Shown: positions 47,582 through 56,013 of the stretch, one piece after another
Numbering within the stretch: the first letter of the stretch is position 1
Layout: each line of letters opens with the position of its first letter
Translations under genes and position numbers: made by a program
Source of the DNA: Streptomyces fructofermentans
GTDB taxonomy: Bacteria > Actinomycetota > Actinomycetes > Streptomycetales > Streptomycetaceae
Direction: 5' to 3'
Length of the DNA: 64,000 nucleotides
Assembly: GCF_014651055.1 (NCBI RefSeq)
Contig: NZ_BMWD01000008.1
Coordinates: 62,001-126,000, forward strand
The notes under the pieces: model-generated
What the model was told of the DNA's origin: nothing
The model's database searches: none
Seen by the model: only the letters and a program-made list of their open reading frames with translations

Positions 47582-47919
47582 AGTACGTCATGTTCATCTG
47601 CACCCCCGTCGGCGGCACCGAGCTCAGCCCGGAGGAGATCGCCGACGATCCCGCCTTCACCCCGTACATCGACCATGTGCGCGCGAGCGGCGTGGTGAAG
47701 GGCGGCGCACGGCTGCGGCCCGGCGCCGACGCCACGACCGTGCGGGTCCGGGACGGCGAAGTGCTCCTGAGCGACGGGCCGTTCGTCGAGTCCAAGGAGT
47801 ACGTCGCCGGATTCGACATCATCGAGGTCGCCGACCTCGACGAGGCCGTCGCGCTCGCCTCGCGGCACCCCGCCGCGCTGGGCGGCGGCTCGGTGGAGGT
47901 GCGGCCGGTCTGGGAGTGA
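47578..47919 (+). CDS. YCII-related (DGPF) protein
   Basis: A single-domain DGPF protein of 113 residues, starting MKYVMFICTPVGG and containing LSDGPFVESKEYVAGFDIIEV. It is a paralogue of the DGPF half of the upstream protein. Its start overlaps the upstream stop (ATGA), and its stop overlaps the sigma-factor start (GTGA). The fixed linkage to ECF42 sigma factors suggests it is a target or partner of the sigma factor. Confidence 0.9.
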   Translation: MKYVMFICTPVGGTELSPEEIADDPAFTPYIDHVRASGVVKGGARLRPGADATTVRVRDGEVLLSDGPFVESKEYVAGFDIIEVADLDEAVALASRHPAALGGGSVEVRPVWE

Positions 47920-49235
47920 ACGGCGCGGGCGGGACGGGCGGCGTCGAAGAGGCCGTCGCCGCCGCCTTCCGCGAGGAATGGGGCCAGGTCGTCGCCACCC
48001 TGATCGGGGTGACCGGCGACTGGGACCTCGCCGAGGAGTGCGCCCAGGACGCCTTCGCCCAGGCCCTCGACCGGTGGCGGCGCGACGGAGTGCCGCGCCG
48101 CCCGGGCGCCTGGCTGACCACGACCGCGCGCCGTCGCGCCCTGGACGTGCTGCGGCGGCGCGCGGTGGGCGCGGCGAAACTGCGGGAGGTGGCGGTGCTC
48201 GCACGGGACGAGAGGGCCCCCGACCCGTACGACCCCGACGACGGCGATGTGGTGGACGACCGGCTCAGGCTGATCTTCACCTGCTGCCACCCGGCACTGC
48301 CCATCGAGGCCAGGGTCGCGCTGACGCTGCGTACCCTGGCGGGGCTGAGCACGCCCGAGATCGCACGGGCCTTCCTCGTCCCCGAACCGACGATGGCGCA
48401 GCGCCTGGTCCGGGCCAAGCGCAAGATCCGCAACGCCGGCATCCCCTACCGGGTACCGCCCGCGCATCTGCTGCCCGAGCGGACGACCGGCGTACTGGGC
48501 GTGGTGTACCTGCTCTTCAACGAGGGGTACGCCGCCACGTCCGGGGCCGACCTGGTGCGCGCGAACCTCTGCGCGGAAGCCGTCCGCCTGGCGCGCGTGC
48601 TGGCCCGGCTGATGCCCGACGAACCCGAGGTGCTCGGGCTCCTCGCGCTCCTGCTGCTGCACCACGCCCGGCGGGACACCCGTGCGGACGCCGCCGGGGA
48701 ACTGGTCACCCTGGAGGACCAGGACCGCACGGCGTGGGAGCGCTCCGAGGTGGACGAGGGCACGGCCCTGCTGGAGAACGCACTGCGCCGGGGCCGCCCC
48801 GGCCCGTACCAGATCCAGGCGGCCATCGCGGCCTGCCACATGACCGCCCCCACCGCGAAGGACACCGACTGGGCCGATGTCGCCGCCCTGTACGGCGAGT
48901 TGGCGCGCCTCGTGCCCTCCGCCGTCGTGCGCCTGAACCGCGCGGTGGCCGTGGGTATGGCGGAGGGCCCCGAAGCGGGCCTCGCCCTGGTGGCGGAGCT
49001 GGAGCGGTCGGGAGAGCTGGCGGAGTACCACCTGCTGCCCGCCACCCGCGCCGACCTCCTGCGGCGCCTCGACCGCACCGAGGAGGCGGCCGAGGCGTAC
49101 GGGACGGCGCTGGACCTCGTCGAGAACGACGCCGAACGGCGCTTCCTGGAGAGGCGGCTGGCGGAGTGCCTGCGGGCCGGGGCCGCCCCGCCGGAGGGCG
49201 GCCGCCGCGGCACGGCCCGGCCGGACGGCCCGTAG
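47916..49235 (+). CDS. ECF sigma factor, ECF42 group, with C-terminal TPR-like extension
   Basis: A 439-residue sigma factor. Region 2 (about 15-80) has ECAQDAFAQALDRW and PGAWLTTTARRRALDVLRRR. Region 4 follows at about 120-175 (LAGLSTPEIARAFLVPEPTMAQRLVRAKRKI). A 250-residue helical C-terminal extension (LFNEGYAATSG..., VRLNRAVAVGMAEGPEAGL) is the mark of ECF42, which has no anti-sigma factor and uses this extension for activity. The GTG start overlaps the DGPF gene. The operon likely responds to an unknown chemical cue. Confidence 0.93.
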   Translation: MNGAGGTGGVEEAVAAAFREEWGQVVATLIGVTGDWDLAEECAQDAFAQALDRWRRDGVPRRPGAWLTTTARRRALDVLRRRAVGAAKLREVAVLARDERAPDPYDPDDGDVVDDRLRLIFTCCHPALPIEARVALTLRTLAGLSTPEIARAFLVPEPTMAQRLVRAKRKIRNAGIPYRVPPAHLLPERTTGVLGVVYLLFNEGYAATSGADLVRANLCAEAVRLARVLARLMPDEPEVLGLLALLLLHHARRDTRADAAGELVTLEDQDRTAWERSEVDEGTALLENALRRGRPGPYQIQAAIAACHMTAPTAKDTDWADVAALYGELARLVPSAVVRLNRAVAVGMAEGPEAGLALVAELERSGELAEYHLLPATRADLLRRLDRTEEAAEAYGTALDLVENDAERRFLERRLAECLRAGAAPPEGGRRGTARPDGP

Positions 49236-49341
49236 GCCCCGTGGCCGGGGCCGTCGGCGCGGACCGTACCGCCGCCGGCCGCCGCGCCGGACACCTCCGG
49301 CGCGCGGCCGGGCCGCGCGCCGCCGGGGAGGGCGCCTTGGT

Positions 49342-49355
49342 TAAGCTGACGCGCG
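49342..49355 (+). promoter_or_regulatory. Promoter -10 for a probable leaderless methyltransferase mRNA
   Basis: TAAGCT (49342-49347) lies 8 bases before the ATG at 49356, a spacing that would start the transcript at or next to the start codon. No ribosome binding site is present, in keeping with a leaderless message. Confidence 0.45.
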
Positions 49356-50081
49356 ATGTTCACCCCGCAGGGCCCCACGTTCCGCGAACTCGCCGTCCAG
49401 GCGCTGTCGTCCGTCGAGCACGGCTACGACCTCCTCGCGCCGAAGTTCGACCACACCCCGTTCCGCACCCCCGACTCGGTCCTGCGCTCCGTCGCGCGGG
49501 CACTCGACAGGATCGGGCCGTTCGGCAGCGGACTCGACCTGTGCTGCGGCACCGGTGCGGGCATGGACGTGCTGCGGTCCGTCTGCAGGGAGCGGGTGAC
49601 GGGCGTGGACATCAGCGCGGGCATGCTCGGCGTGGCACGGGACCGGGCGCGCCGCTCGGGGCCGCCCGTGGCGTGGGTGCGGGGCGACGCGCGGGCCCTG
49701 CCCTTCGGGCCGGCCTTCGACCTCGTCGTGAGCTTCGGGGCCTTCGGGCACTTCCTGCCCCGTGAGCTTCCCGGACTGTTCTCCCAGGTCCACTCCGTGC
49801 TCCGCCCCGGCGGCACGTTCGCGTTCCCGATCGGCGCCCCCGCCCGACCCGGCTCGCGGGACTACTGGACGCTCCTCGGCTTCGACGCGGCGATGCGGGT
49901 GCGCAACGCGGTGTGGAGGCCCCCGTTCGTCATGTACTACCGGGCTTTCCGCCTCGGTGACGTACGGCGTGAACTGGTCCGCGCAGGGTTCGCGGTCGCC
50001 CTCCACCCCCTGCCCGAGTTCGGACGCAGGCCCGACGGCAGCCCGCGCTGCCGGATGGTGGTGGCGACCCGCCCCGACTAG
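49356..50081 (+). CDS. SAM-dependent methyltransferase
   Basis: A 241-residue class I methyltransferase. Motif I is LDLCCGTGAGMDV (about 59-71), then VTGVDISAGML, WVRGDARALPFG and FDLVVSFGAFGHF, the usual nucleotide and substrate strands. A C-terminal helix-rich cap follows. The acceptor substrate is unknown. The gene is monocistronic, with no ribosome binding site and a -10-like hexamer 8 bases upstream. Cys and Gly in motif I are slightly unusual but common in this subgroup. Confidence 0.88.
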   Translation: MFTPQGPTFRELAVQALSSVEHGYDLLAPKFDHTPFRTPDSVLRSVARALDRIGPFGSGLDLCCGTGAGMDVLRSVCRERVTGVDISAGMLGVARDRARRSGPPVAWVRGDARALPFGPAFDLVVSFGAFGHFLPRELPGLFSQVHSVLRPGGTFAFPIGAPARPGSRDYWTLLGFDAAMRVRNAVWRPPFVMYYRAFRLGDVRRELVRAGFAVALHPLPEFGRRPDGSPRCRMVVATRPD

Positions 50082-50479
50082 GAGCGGCGGGAGCGAGGAC
50101 GGTCCACGCCGTGCGGAAGCGGGACCCGCGCAGGACAGCGGGACCTGCGGGAGCCCTGGACCAGGGGAGTGCCGGGACCTGCGGGCGTGCGGAGGCCGGG
50201 GGAGTGCCGGGCCGGGCCCCGGCCCTCCCGCGGTCGGACTCCGGCCCTTCACGGCACGGCGGCCGTCTCCCGTCCGCCACTCGGCCGGGCTCCCGAACAG
50301 GCCCTGTTCCGGGTCCTGTTCCGGGCCCGGTTCAGGACCCGGTCCAAGGCCCGGTCCACGACCCGGACCGGGAGCCCGGTTCAGGTCCGGTGCGTGCCGC
50401 GTCGAACGTGCACGGGCACCCGTACGCAGGCAGGACGCACCGGTGGCACACTGACCCGGTCACCGAAGGAGCCCAGCCC
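50082..50479 (+). repeat. Intergenic region with 12-bp-period repeats before corA
   Basis: No gene is supported. From about 50303 to 50385 there is a run of 12-base units of the form GGCCCGGTTCAG / GACCCGGTCCAA. GGGAGTGCCGGG occurs twice (near 50166 and 50200). The frame of corA is open through this stretch and would read Gly-Pro-Val repeats, but the true start is at 50480. Confidence 0.55.
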
Positions 50480-51568
50480 GTGCCCATGATCCGCAACCTG
50501 AGCCGAGCAGTCCGCCGTGCCTACCGGCGCACGGTGGACCTCAGCCACCCCGCCCGTTCCCCGCTGGGGAGCGCGGTGGAGAACTGCCTCGTCTACCGCG
50601 AGGGCGGACGGCAGCCCGGCGACTGGGCGCCGGACGAGGCGATCCGTCGGACCCGGGGGTCCGGGGACGGCTTCGTGTGGATCGGGCTGCACGAGCCCAC
50701 CGAGGACGAGTTCGCGGGACTGGCCAAGCTGTTCGGCCTTCATCCGCTCGCCGTCGAGGACGCCGTCCACGCGCACCAGAGGCCCAAGGTGGAGCGGTAC
50801 GACGACACGCTGTTCGCCGTCTTCAAGACCGTGCGGTACGTCGAGCACGAGCAGCTCACCGCGACCAGCGAGGTGGTGGACACCGGCGAGGTGATGGTGT
50901 TCGTCGGACTCGACTTCGTGATCACCATCCGGCACGGCAGCCACGGATCACTCGGGCCGCTCCGCGAAGCCCTGGAGCAGCTCCCCGAGCAGTTGGCGAA
51001 GGGGCCCTCCGCGGTCCTGCACGCCGTCGCGGACCATGTGGTCGACGACTACCTGGACGTCACGGACGCCGTGCAGAACGACATAGAGGCGGTCGAGTCG
51101 GCCGTCTTCGCCCAGCACACGGCACGCGGCGACGCGGGCCAGATCTACCAGCTCAAGCGGGAACTCCTGGAGCTGAAGCGTGCCGTGGTCCCGTTGCACC
51201 GGCCGCTGCAGATCCTCGCGCAGGAGCCGCCCGCCGCCGTGTCCGCGGAGATCCAGCCGTACTTCAGGGACGTCGCCGACCATCTGGCCCGGGCCACCGA
51301 GCAGATCAACGCCTTCGACGGACTGCTCGACTCGATCCTCCAGGCCCATCTGGCCCAGGTCACGGTCGCCCAGAACGAGGACATGCGAAAGATCACGGCC
51401 TGGGCCGCGATTGTCGCGGTGCCGACCATGGTCTGCGGTGTGTACGGCATGAACTTCGACCACATGCCCGAACTCCGCTGGACGTACGGCTACCCCGCGG
51501 CGCTCGGGGTCATCGCCGCCCTCTGTTTCGCCATCCACCGCGGCTTCCGGCGCAACGGCTGGCTCTGA
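50480..51568 (+). CDS. corA: CorA-family magnesium/cobalt transporter
   Basis: A pentameric inner-membrane Mg2+ channel. The 362 residues hold a cytoplasmic N-terminal alpha/beta domain, the long stalk helix and two C-terminal helices, with the selectivity motif YGMNFDHMPEL between them. The GTG at 50480 follows AAGGAG at good spacing; the ATG at 50486 is also possible. The open frame upstream is repeat-derived. It stands alone, convergent with the TetR gene. Confidence 0.93.
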   Translation: MPMIRNLSRAVRRAYRRTVDLSHPARSPLGSAVENCLVYREGGRQPGDWAPDEAIRRTRGSGDGFVWIGLHEPTEDEFAGLAKLFGLHPLAVEDAVHAHQRPKVERYDDTLFAVFKTVRYVEHEQLTATSEVVDTGEVMVFVGLDFVITIRHGSHGSLGPLREALEQLPEQLAKGPSAVLHAVADHVVDDYLDVTDAVQNDIEAVESAVFAQHTARGDAGQIYQLKRELLELKRAVVPLHRPLQILAQEPPAAVSAEIQPYFRDVADHLARATEQINAFDGLLDSILQAHLAQVTVAQNEDMRKITAWAAIVAVPTMVCGVYGMNFDHMPELRWTYGYPAALGVIAALCFAIHRGFRRNGWL

Positions 51569-51811
51569 GGCGTCACCTGGCGGCCGCCCCGTGACGCCGG
51601 CCGCACGCCGCACCCCGCCCGACCCGGGTTCCTCCGGCGTTTCCGCCCCTCCGGCGGCCACGGGGTGCGTACGGCACGGGAGTCGGCCACCCGGACACGG
51701 GGGATCGGCGCGGCCGGGTCCGTCGTGCGCCCGCACCTCGCGCGTGACACACGGTGGCGGTTGTCCGGGCCGAGGGGCGTCCGGACCGGCCGGTGGTGGC
51801 GGGGCGGCGGG

Positions 51812-52390
51812 TCAGGCGGCCGGGTCCGCGGGCAGCGTCGCGAGTCCGGCGCGCAGGAAGGACATCGCGGCGTCGATGTCGGCCTCCCGGGGGTGGTGGC
51901 AGACCTCGCCGACCACCGCCGCGGCGGCGGCCGCGGCCATCCGGATACCGAAGGCCTCGGGGCTGCTCCCGCGCTCCTCGGCCAGGATGCGCGCGCCGTC
52001 CTGGATGACCTCTGTCAGCCGGGCGCCGGCGACGGCCCGGAGTTGGGGATTGAGTTCGAGCATGCGGTCCTCGAGGTCGTCGAGGTCGCTGCGGCGGGCG
52101 ATCTCCACCCGTAGCCAGTGCTCCAGCGAGTCCAGGATCGAGGGACCCGTGGCGCGGTCGCGCAGCGCGGCCCCGAGGCGTTCGGCGAACGCGTCGAAGC
52201 GGGAGAGCGCCAGGTCCAGCTTGGACGGGAAGTAGAGAGTGACCGTCCGCGGCGAGACCTCCGCCGACGCGGCGATGTCGGCGATCGTCGTCGCCTCGAA
52301 CCCGCGCTCGGCGAACAGCTCGTACGCCGCGCGAGTGATCGCCTCCCGGCGCCGGGCCTTGCTGCGTTCCCGCAGACCGTCGCTCATCAT
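51812..52390 (-). CDS. TetR-family regulator
   Basis: A 192-residue repressor with an N-terminal HTH (about 10-55; YELFAERGFEATTIADIAASAEVSPRTVTLYFPSK) and a ligand-binding helical domain. The ATG ending at 52390 or the next (52387) is the start. Divergent from the MMPL transporter with palindromes between, so it almost certainly represses that transporter and releases it on binding an exported lipid or drug. Confidence 0.92.
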   Translation of the reverse strand: MMSDGLRERSKARRREAITRAAYELFAERGFEATTIADIAASAEVSPRTVTLYFPSKLDLALSRFDAFAERLGAALRDRATGPSILDSLEHWLRVEIARRSDLDDLEDRMLELNPQLRAVAGARLTEVIQDGARILAEERGSSPEAFGIRMAAAAAAAVVGEVCHHPREADIDAAMSFLRAGLATLPADPAA

Positions 52391-52404
52391 GCCCCGACTT
52401 TACC

Positions 52405-52434
52405 AGCCATGGCTAATTTACATCCGACTGTAAA
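52405..52434. promoter_or_regulatory. Two palindromes in the TetR-MMPL divergent promoter
   Basis: AGCCATGGCT (52405-52414) is a perfect 10-bp palindrome. TTTACA (52417-52422) and TGTAAA (52429-52434) form a 6-bp-arm inverted repeat with a 6-base spacer. AT-rich and lying between the divergent genes, they are the likely TetR operators and promoter elements. Confidence 0.6.
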
Positions 52435-52503
52435 AATGCTTTAGGGTGCAGAGAATTCGCGGTGCCCGGCAGTGGGCCCGCGGCGCGAGGGGAAGGAACG
52501 GGC

Positions 52504-54861
52504 ATGGCGTCACGCCTGTACACCTGGGGGCGGTGGGCGGCACGCCGCCGGGGCCGGGTCGTCGCCGTCTGGCTGCTGCTGTTCGCCGTGGTCGGCGGCC
52601 TTGGCATCACCCTGCACGGCAGGCAGAGCACCGAGTTCTCCGTGCCGGGCATCGAGTCGCAGAGGGCGCAGGACCTGCTGGAGTCGAAGTTCCCGGCCGC
52701 CGCGGGCGGGGTGGCCCGAGTCGTGCTCGCGGCTCCGAAGGGAGGCACCCTGGCCGACCCGGAGACGGAGGCCGCCGTCGCGGCGGGGCTGGAGAAGGCC
52801 GCCTCGGTGCCGGGGGTCGTGCACGTCTCCGACCCCGCCGCCACGGGCACCGTCTCCCGGGACGGCCGGATCGGCTACGCCGACGTCCACTTCCGGCAGG
52901 CCGCCGACGAGGTGCCGCAGTCGGCGAAGGACGCCCTCTCCGAAGCCATGGACGGCGCCCGTGACACGGGCCTGCAGGTCGAGTTCGGCGGGTCGGCCAT
53001 GCAGCCGGTCACCGAGGTCGGCGGCCCCGCGGAGATCGTGGGCGTGGTGATCGCCTTCGCCGTGCTGGCACTCGCCCTGGGTTCCCTGGTGGCCGCCGGG
53101 CTGCCGCTGCTCACCGCGGTCCTGGGAGTGGCGATCGGTGTGCTGGGCGTCCAGTTCGTCTCCCGCTTCGTGGAGATGACCAGCACCGCCACCGTGCTCG
53201 CGCTGATGATCGGCCTGGCGGTGGGCATCGACTACGCGCTCTTCATCCTGTCCCGCCACCGGGAGCAGCTCGCCGATCCGGAGGCCGAGGTCGAGGACTC
53301 GATCGCCCGGGCCGTCGCGACCGCGGGAAGCGCGGTCGTCTTCGCCGGAGCGACAGTGATCATCGCGCTGGCCGCGCTCGCGGTCACCGGCATCCCGTTC
53401 CTGACCATCATGGGCCTGGCCGCGGCGGCGACCGTCCTGCTGGCCGTCCTCGTCGCCGTCACGCTCGTCCCCGCCGTCCTCGGGCTGCTCGGCGAACGGC
53501 TCCGCCCGCGCGCCCCCCGGGCGGAGCGCCCCGGGCGCCCGGCGGGCGCGGGCGGCCTCGCCTGGGCCGGGATCGTCACCCGCAGGCCCCTGATCGTCCT
53601 CCTGGTGGGCGTGGTGGGACTGCTCGCCCTCGCACTGCCGGCCCGCGACCTGCGCCTCGGCCTGCCCGGCAACGCGTCCCAGCCGGCCGCCAGCACGCAG
53701 CACAAGGGGTACGACCTGCTGAGTGAGGGATTCGGACCGGGCTTCAACGCGACCCTCGTCGCGGTGGTCGACACCGGCGGGATGCCCGCCGCGGACCGAG
53801 CGTCGAAGGTGGCGGGACTCCGTACCGCGCTGGCCGCGGACCCCGGGGTCGCGGTGGCGGCCGAGCCCGTGACGAACGAGGACGCCACCCTCGCCGTCAT
53901 CACGGTCGTGCCCGCGACCGGCCCCGACGCGCAGGCCACCACCGACCTGGTCCACCGGTTGCGCGAGAACGCGCCGGACATCCGCGGGGCGGGCGGCACC
54001 CTCTACATCGCCGGCGCCACCGCCGCGGCGATCGACATCGCGGGCAAACTCTCCGACGCCCTGCCCCTGTTCGTCGCGATCATCGTGATCCTCGCCCTGA
54101 TCCTGCTGACCGTGGCCTTCCGGTCGCTGCTGGTCCCGGTCAAGGCGGCGCTCGGCTTCCTGCTGTCGGTCGCGGCGTCCCTCGGCGCCACCGTGTGGGT
54201 CTTCCAGGACGGCCACCTGAACGGCGTGCTCGACATCCCCTCGGCCGGACCGGTCACCAGCTTCCTGCCGGTGCTGCTGATCGGCGTGCTGTTCGGACTG
54301 GCCATGGACTACGAGGTCTTCCTCGTCAGCCGCATGCGCGAGCACTACGAGCACACGGGCGACGCGGCCGGGGCCGTCACCCAGGGCCTGGCCCGCAGCG
54401 GCCGCGTGGTCGGCGCCGCCGCGCTGATCATGGTCGCGGTCTTCGGCGGCTTTGTCTTCAACCACGACCCGATCATCAAGTCCATCGGCTTCGCGCTCGC
54501 CTTCGGTGTCCTCGTCGACGCCTTCGTCGTGCGGATGACGCTGGTGCCCGCGGCCATGGCGCTGCTCGGACACCGGGCCTGGGGCCTGCCCCGCGCGCTC
54601 GACCGGATCACGCCCGACGTGGACATCGAGGGCGCGAAACTCCCGCCGCGAACCGCTCCCGCGCGGGACGGCGGACACTCCCGGGGCGACGCGGCCCCGG
54701 AGGCGGAGGCGGAGGCGGGGGCGGAGGCGGCTCCGGAGTCCGAGGAGGACCTGAGCGGCAAGGACGACCTGAGCGACAAGGAGGGCCTGAGCGGCAAGGA
54801 GGGCCTGAGCGGCAAGCAGGGCCACGAGGGCATGGAGGACCGCGAGGTCTCCCTGCGCTGA
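52504..54861 (+). CDS. MMPL-family RND transporter
   Basis: A 785-residue inner-membrane transporter with two halves of six helices and large extracytoplasmic loops. The proton-relay motifs are GLAVGIDYALFILSRHRE in the first half and GLAMDYEVFLVSRMRE in the second. MMPL proteins export lipids or hydrophobic compounds. The ATG at 52504 follows GGGGAAGGAA; upstream codons in frame overlap the operator zone. The C-terminal tail is acidic and holds four 6-residue repeats (E/D-x-L-S-x-K, 54745-54816). TetR-controlled, monocistronic, and followed by a terminator. Confidence 0.94.
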   Translation: MASRLYTWGRWAARRRGRVVAVWLLLFAVVGGLGITLHGRQSTEFSVPGIESQRAQDLLESKFPAAAGGVARVVLAAPKGGTLADPETEAAVAAGLEKAASVPGVVHVSDPAATGTVSRDGRIGYADVHFRQAADEVPQSAKDALSEAMDGARDTGLQVEFGGSAMQPVTEVGGPAEIVGVVIAFAVLALALGSLVAAGLPLLTAVLGVAIGVLGVQFVSRFVEMTSTATVLALMIGLAVGIDYALFILSRHREQLADPEAEVEDSIARAVATAGSAVVFAGATVIIALAALAVTGIPFLTIMGLAAAATVLLAVLVAVTLVPAVLGLLGERLRPRAPRAERPGRPAGAGGLAWAGIVTRRPLIVLLVGVVGLLALALPARDLRLGLPGNASQPAASTQHKGYDLLSEGFGPGFNATLVAVVDTGGMPAADRASKVAGLRTALAADPGVAVAAEPVTNEDATLAVITVVPATGPDAQATTDLVHRLRENAPDIRGAGGTLYIAGATAAAIDIAGKLSDALPLFVAIIVILALILLTVAFRSLLVPVKAALGFLLSVAASLGATVWVFQDGHLNGVLDIPSAGPVTSFLPVLLIGVLFGLAMDYEVFLVSRMREHYEHTGDAAGAVTQGLARSGRVVGAAALIMVAVFGGFVFNHDPIIKSIGFALAFGVLVDAFVVRMTLVPAAMALLGHRAWGLPRALDRITPDVDIEGAKLPPRTAPARDGGHSRGDAAPEAEAEAGAEAAPESEEDLSGKDDLSDKEGLSGKEGLSGKQGHEGMEDREVSLR
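54745..54816 (+). repeat. Four 18-bp tandem repeats in the MMPL tail
   Basis: Units at 54745-54762, 54763-54780, 54781-54798 and 54799-54816, consensus GAGGGCCTGAGCGGCAAG, encoding EDLSGK, DDLSDK, EGLSGK, EGLSGK. Copy number may vary between strains. Confidence 0.85.
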
Positions 54862-54866
54862 GGACT

Positions 54867-54907
54867 GCCGGGGGCCGGCCGCACCACGCGGCCGGCCGGC
54901 CCCCGGC
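54867..54907 (+). terminator. Terminator after MMPL gene
   Basis: A 16-base left arm (54867-54882) pairs with the right arm (54888-54907) through GCGGCCGGCC and CCCCCGGC blocks, with a 4-base bulge. It begins 6 bases past the stop codon. Confidence 0.7.
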
Positions 54908-55062
54908 GTACGCGTCCCTGGTCGGCGCGCCCCGTCCCGGCGGACGGCCCTGCGCGGACGCCGTGCCGGGACGAGGGTCGGAGGGCCGACCGGGGCCGGT
55001 GCGGGGGTCGGAGGGCCGACCGGGGCGCGACCGGCGGTCGCCGACGGGCCCGCCCGTCCGCG

Positions 55063-55824
55063 CTAGCCGGGCAACCCGTCCTCGGGCGAGGCGAATCCGG
55101 CCGCGGGCAGGGTGAACTCGTAGACCAGGGCGTCCTGTTGCGCGTCCACGACGAGATCGGTGATCTCCAGTGGGCGCGCGTACTGGTCGTGCACGCGCCG
55201 GGTGACCCGGACCGAGGCCGCGTCGACGGGCCGCGTGATCGAGTCCCGGTGGTGCAGCGTCAGACCGGCCCGGCGCATCCAGTCGTACGCGCGCCGCAGT
55301 TGGGCCGACGACGAACCGCCCGCGCGGTCCCGGTAGCGGGCGAGCTCCTCGACCTCGGAGAGCGCCACGGCCGAGAACGAGGTCACGGCCGAGCGCCGGC
55401 CGCCCCCGTCCGTCGTCGCGGACTCGTACCGGTGGACCAGGGTGGGCCGGCGCGGTGCGAGGCCCAGTGCCGACGCGTGGTCCGGCGGGGGAGCCTCCCA
55501 GGTCACCGTCGCCCGGTCGACCGCACTGGGCCGTGCCGTCCGCGCGCCGAGCGGGAAGGTCAGTGACGGGAGCCGCCCGACCGGCAGTCCGGGCAGCGTC
55601 GCGTGCGTGCCGCGCCGGTCGGTGGAGACCAGGCCGTCCCGGCGCAGGATGTCCAGCGCCTGCCGGACCGTCTCCCGGCTGGCACCGAAGTGCGCCGCCA
55701 ACTGGCGCTCACCCGGCAGCCGTTCGCCGGGCGGAATGCTTCCGTCACGCAGTTCGCCGATCAACTCCGTGGCGATGCGCGAGTAGAGAGGCTGAGGGTC
55801 GTCGTGCGTCGTGCTGCGGGCCAT
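55063..55824 (-). CDS. GntR-family regulator, HutC subfamily (UTRA domain)
   Basis: A 253-residue regulator: winged helix (about 12-75; LPGERQLAAHFGASRETVRQAL) and a UTRA effector domain (about 90-245), which in this subfamily binds sugars, phosphosugars or amino-acid derivatives. The ATG ending at 55824 is the start. A site with the TGGTCTAGACCA consensus of HutC/DasR-like proteins lies 114 bases upstream, probably for autoregulation. The neighbouring esterase genes are possible targets, though they have no such site in view. Confidence 0.92.
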   Translation of the reverse strand: MARSTTHDDPQPLYSRIATELIGELRDGSIPPGERLPGERQLAAHFGASRETVRQALDILRRDGLVSTDRRGTHATLPGLPVGRLPSLTFPLGARTARPSAVDRATVTWEAPPPDHASALGLAPRRPTLVHRYESATTDGGGRRSAVTSFSAVALSEVEELARYRDRAGGSSSAQLRRAYDWMRRAGLTLHHRDSITRPVDAASVRVTRRVHDQYARPLEITDLVVDAQQDALVYEFTLPAAGFASPEDGLPG

Positions 55825-55937
55825 GTCCGCGCTCCCCTTGTGACAAGACGTAGCCGTGCGGGCTGCGAGCCCGTGCCTCCGGCACCCTGGTCAGGAGGCG
55901 GAGGCACGGGCTCTGGTGCGACGACCATCTCTAGCAT

Positions 55938-55949
55938 TGGTCTAAACCA
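55938..55949. promoter_or_regulatory. dre-like (HutC/DasR-type) operator
   Basis: TGGTCTAAACCA differs by one base from the DasR responsive element core TGGTCTAGACCA. It lies upstream of the HutC-family gene, so it may serve that protein, or DasR itself may act here. Motif evidence only. Confidence 0.6.
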
Positions 55950-56013
55950 TGCCGGAAGGGAGTTCAGCGGGGCCGTGCGCATGTCGGCCGAATACAGCCC
56001 GTGGGGAGCGCTC

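Noticed and set aside
50111..50479. N-terminal extension of CorA
   Set aside because: The extension is Gly/Pro repeat sequence, and a good ribosome binding site precedes the GTG at 50480.
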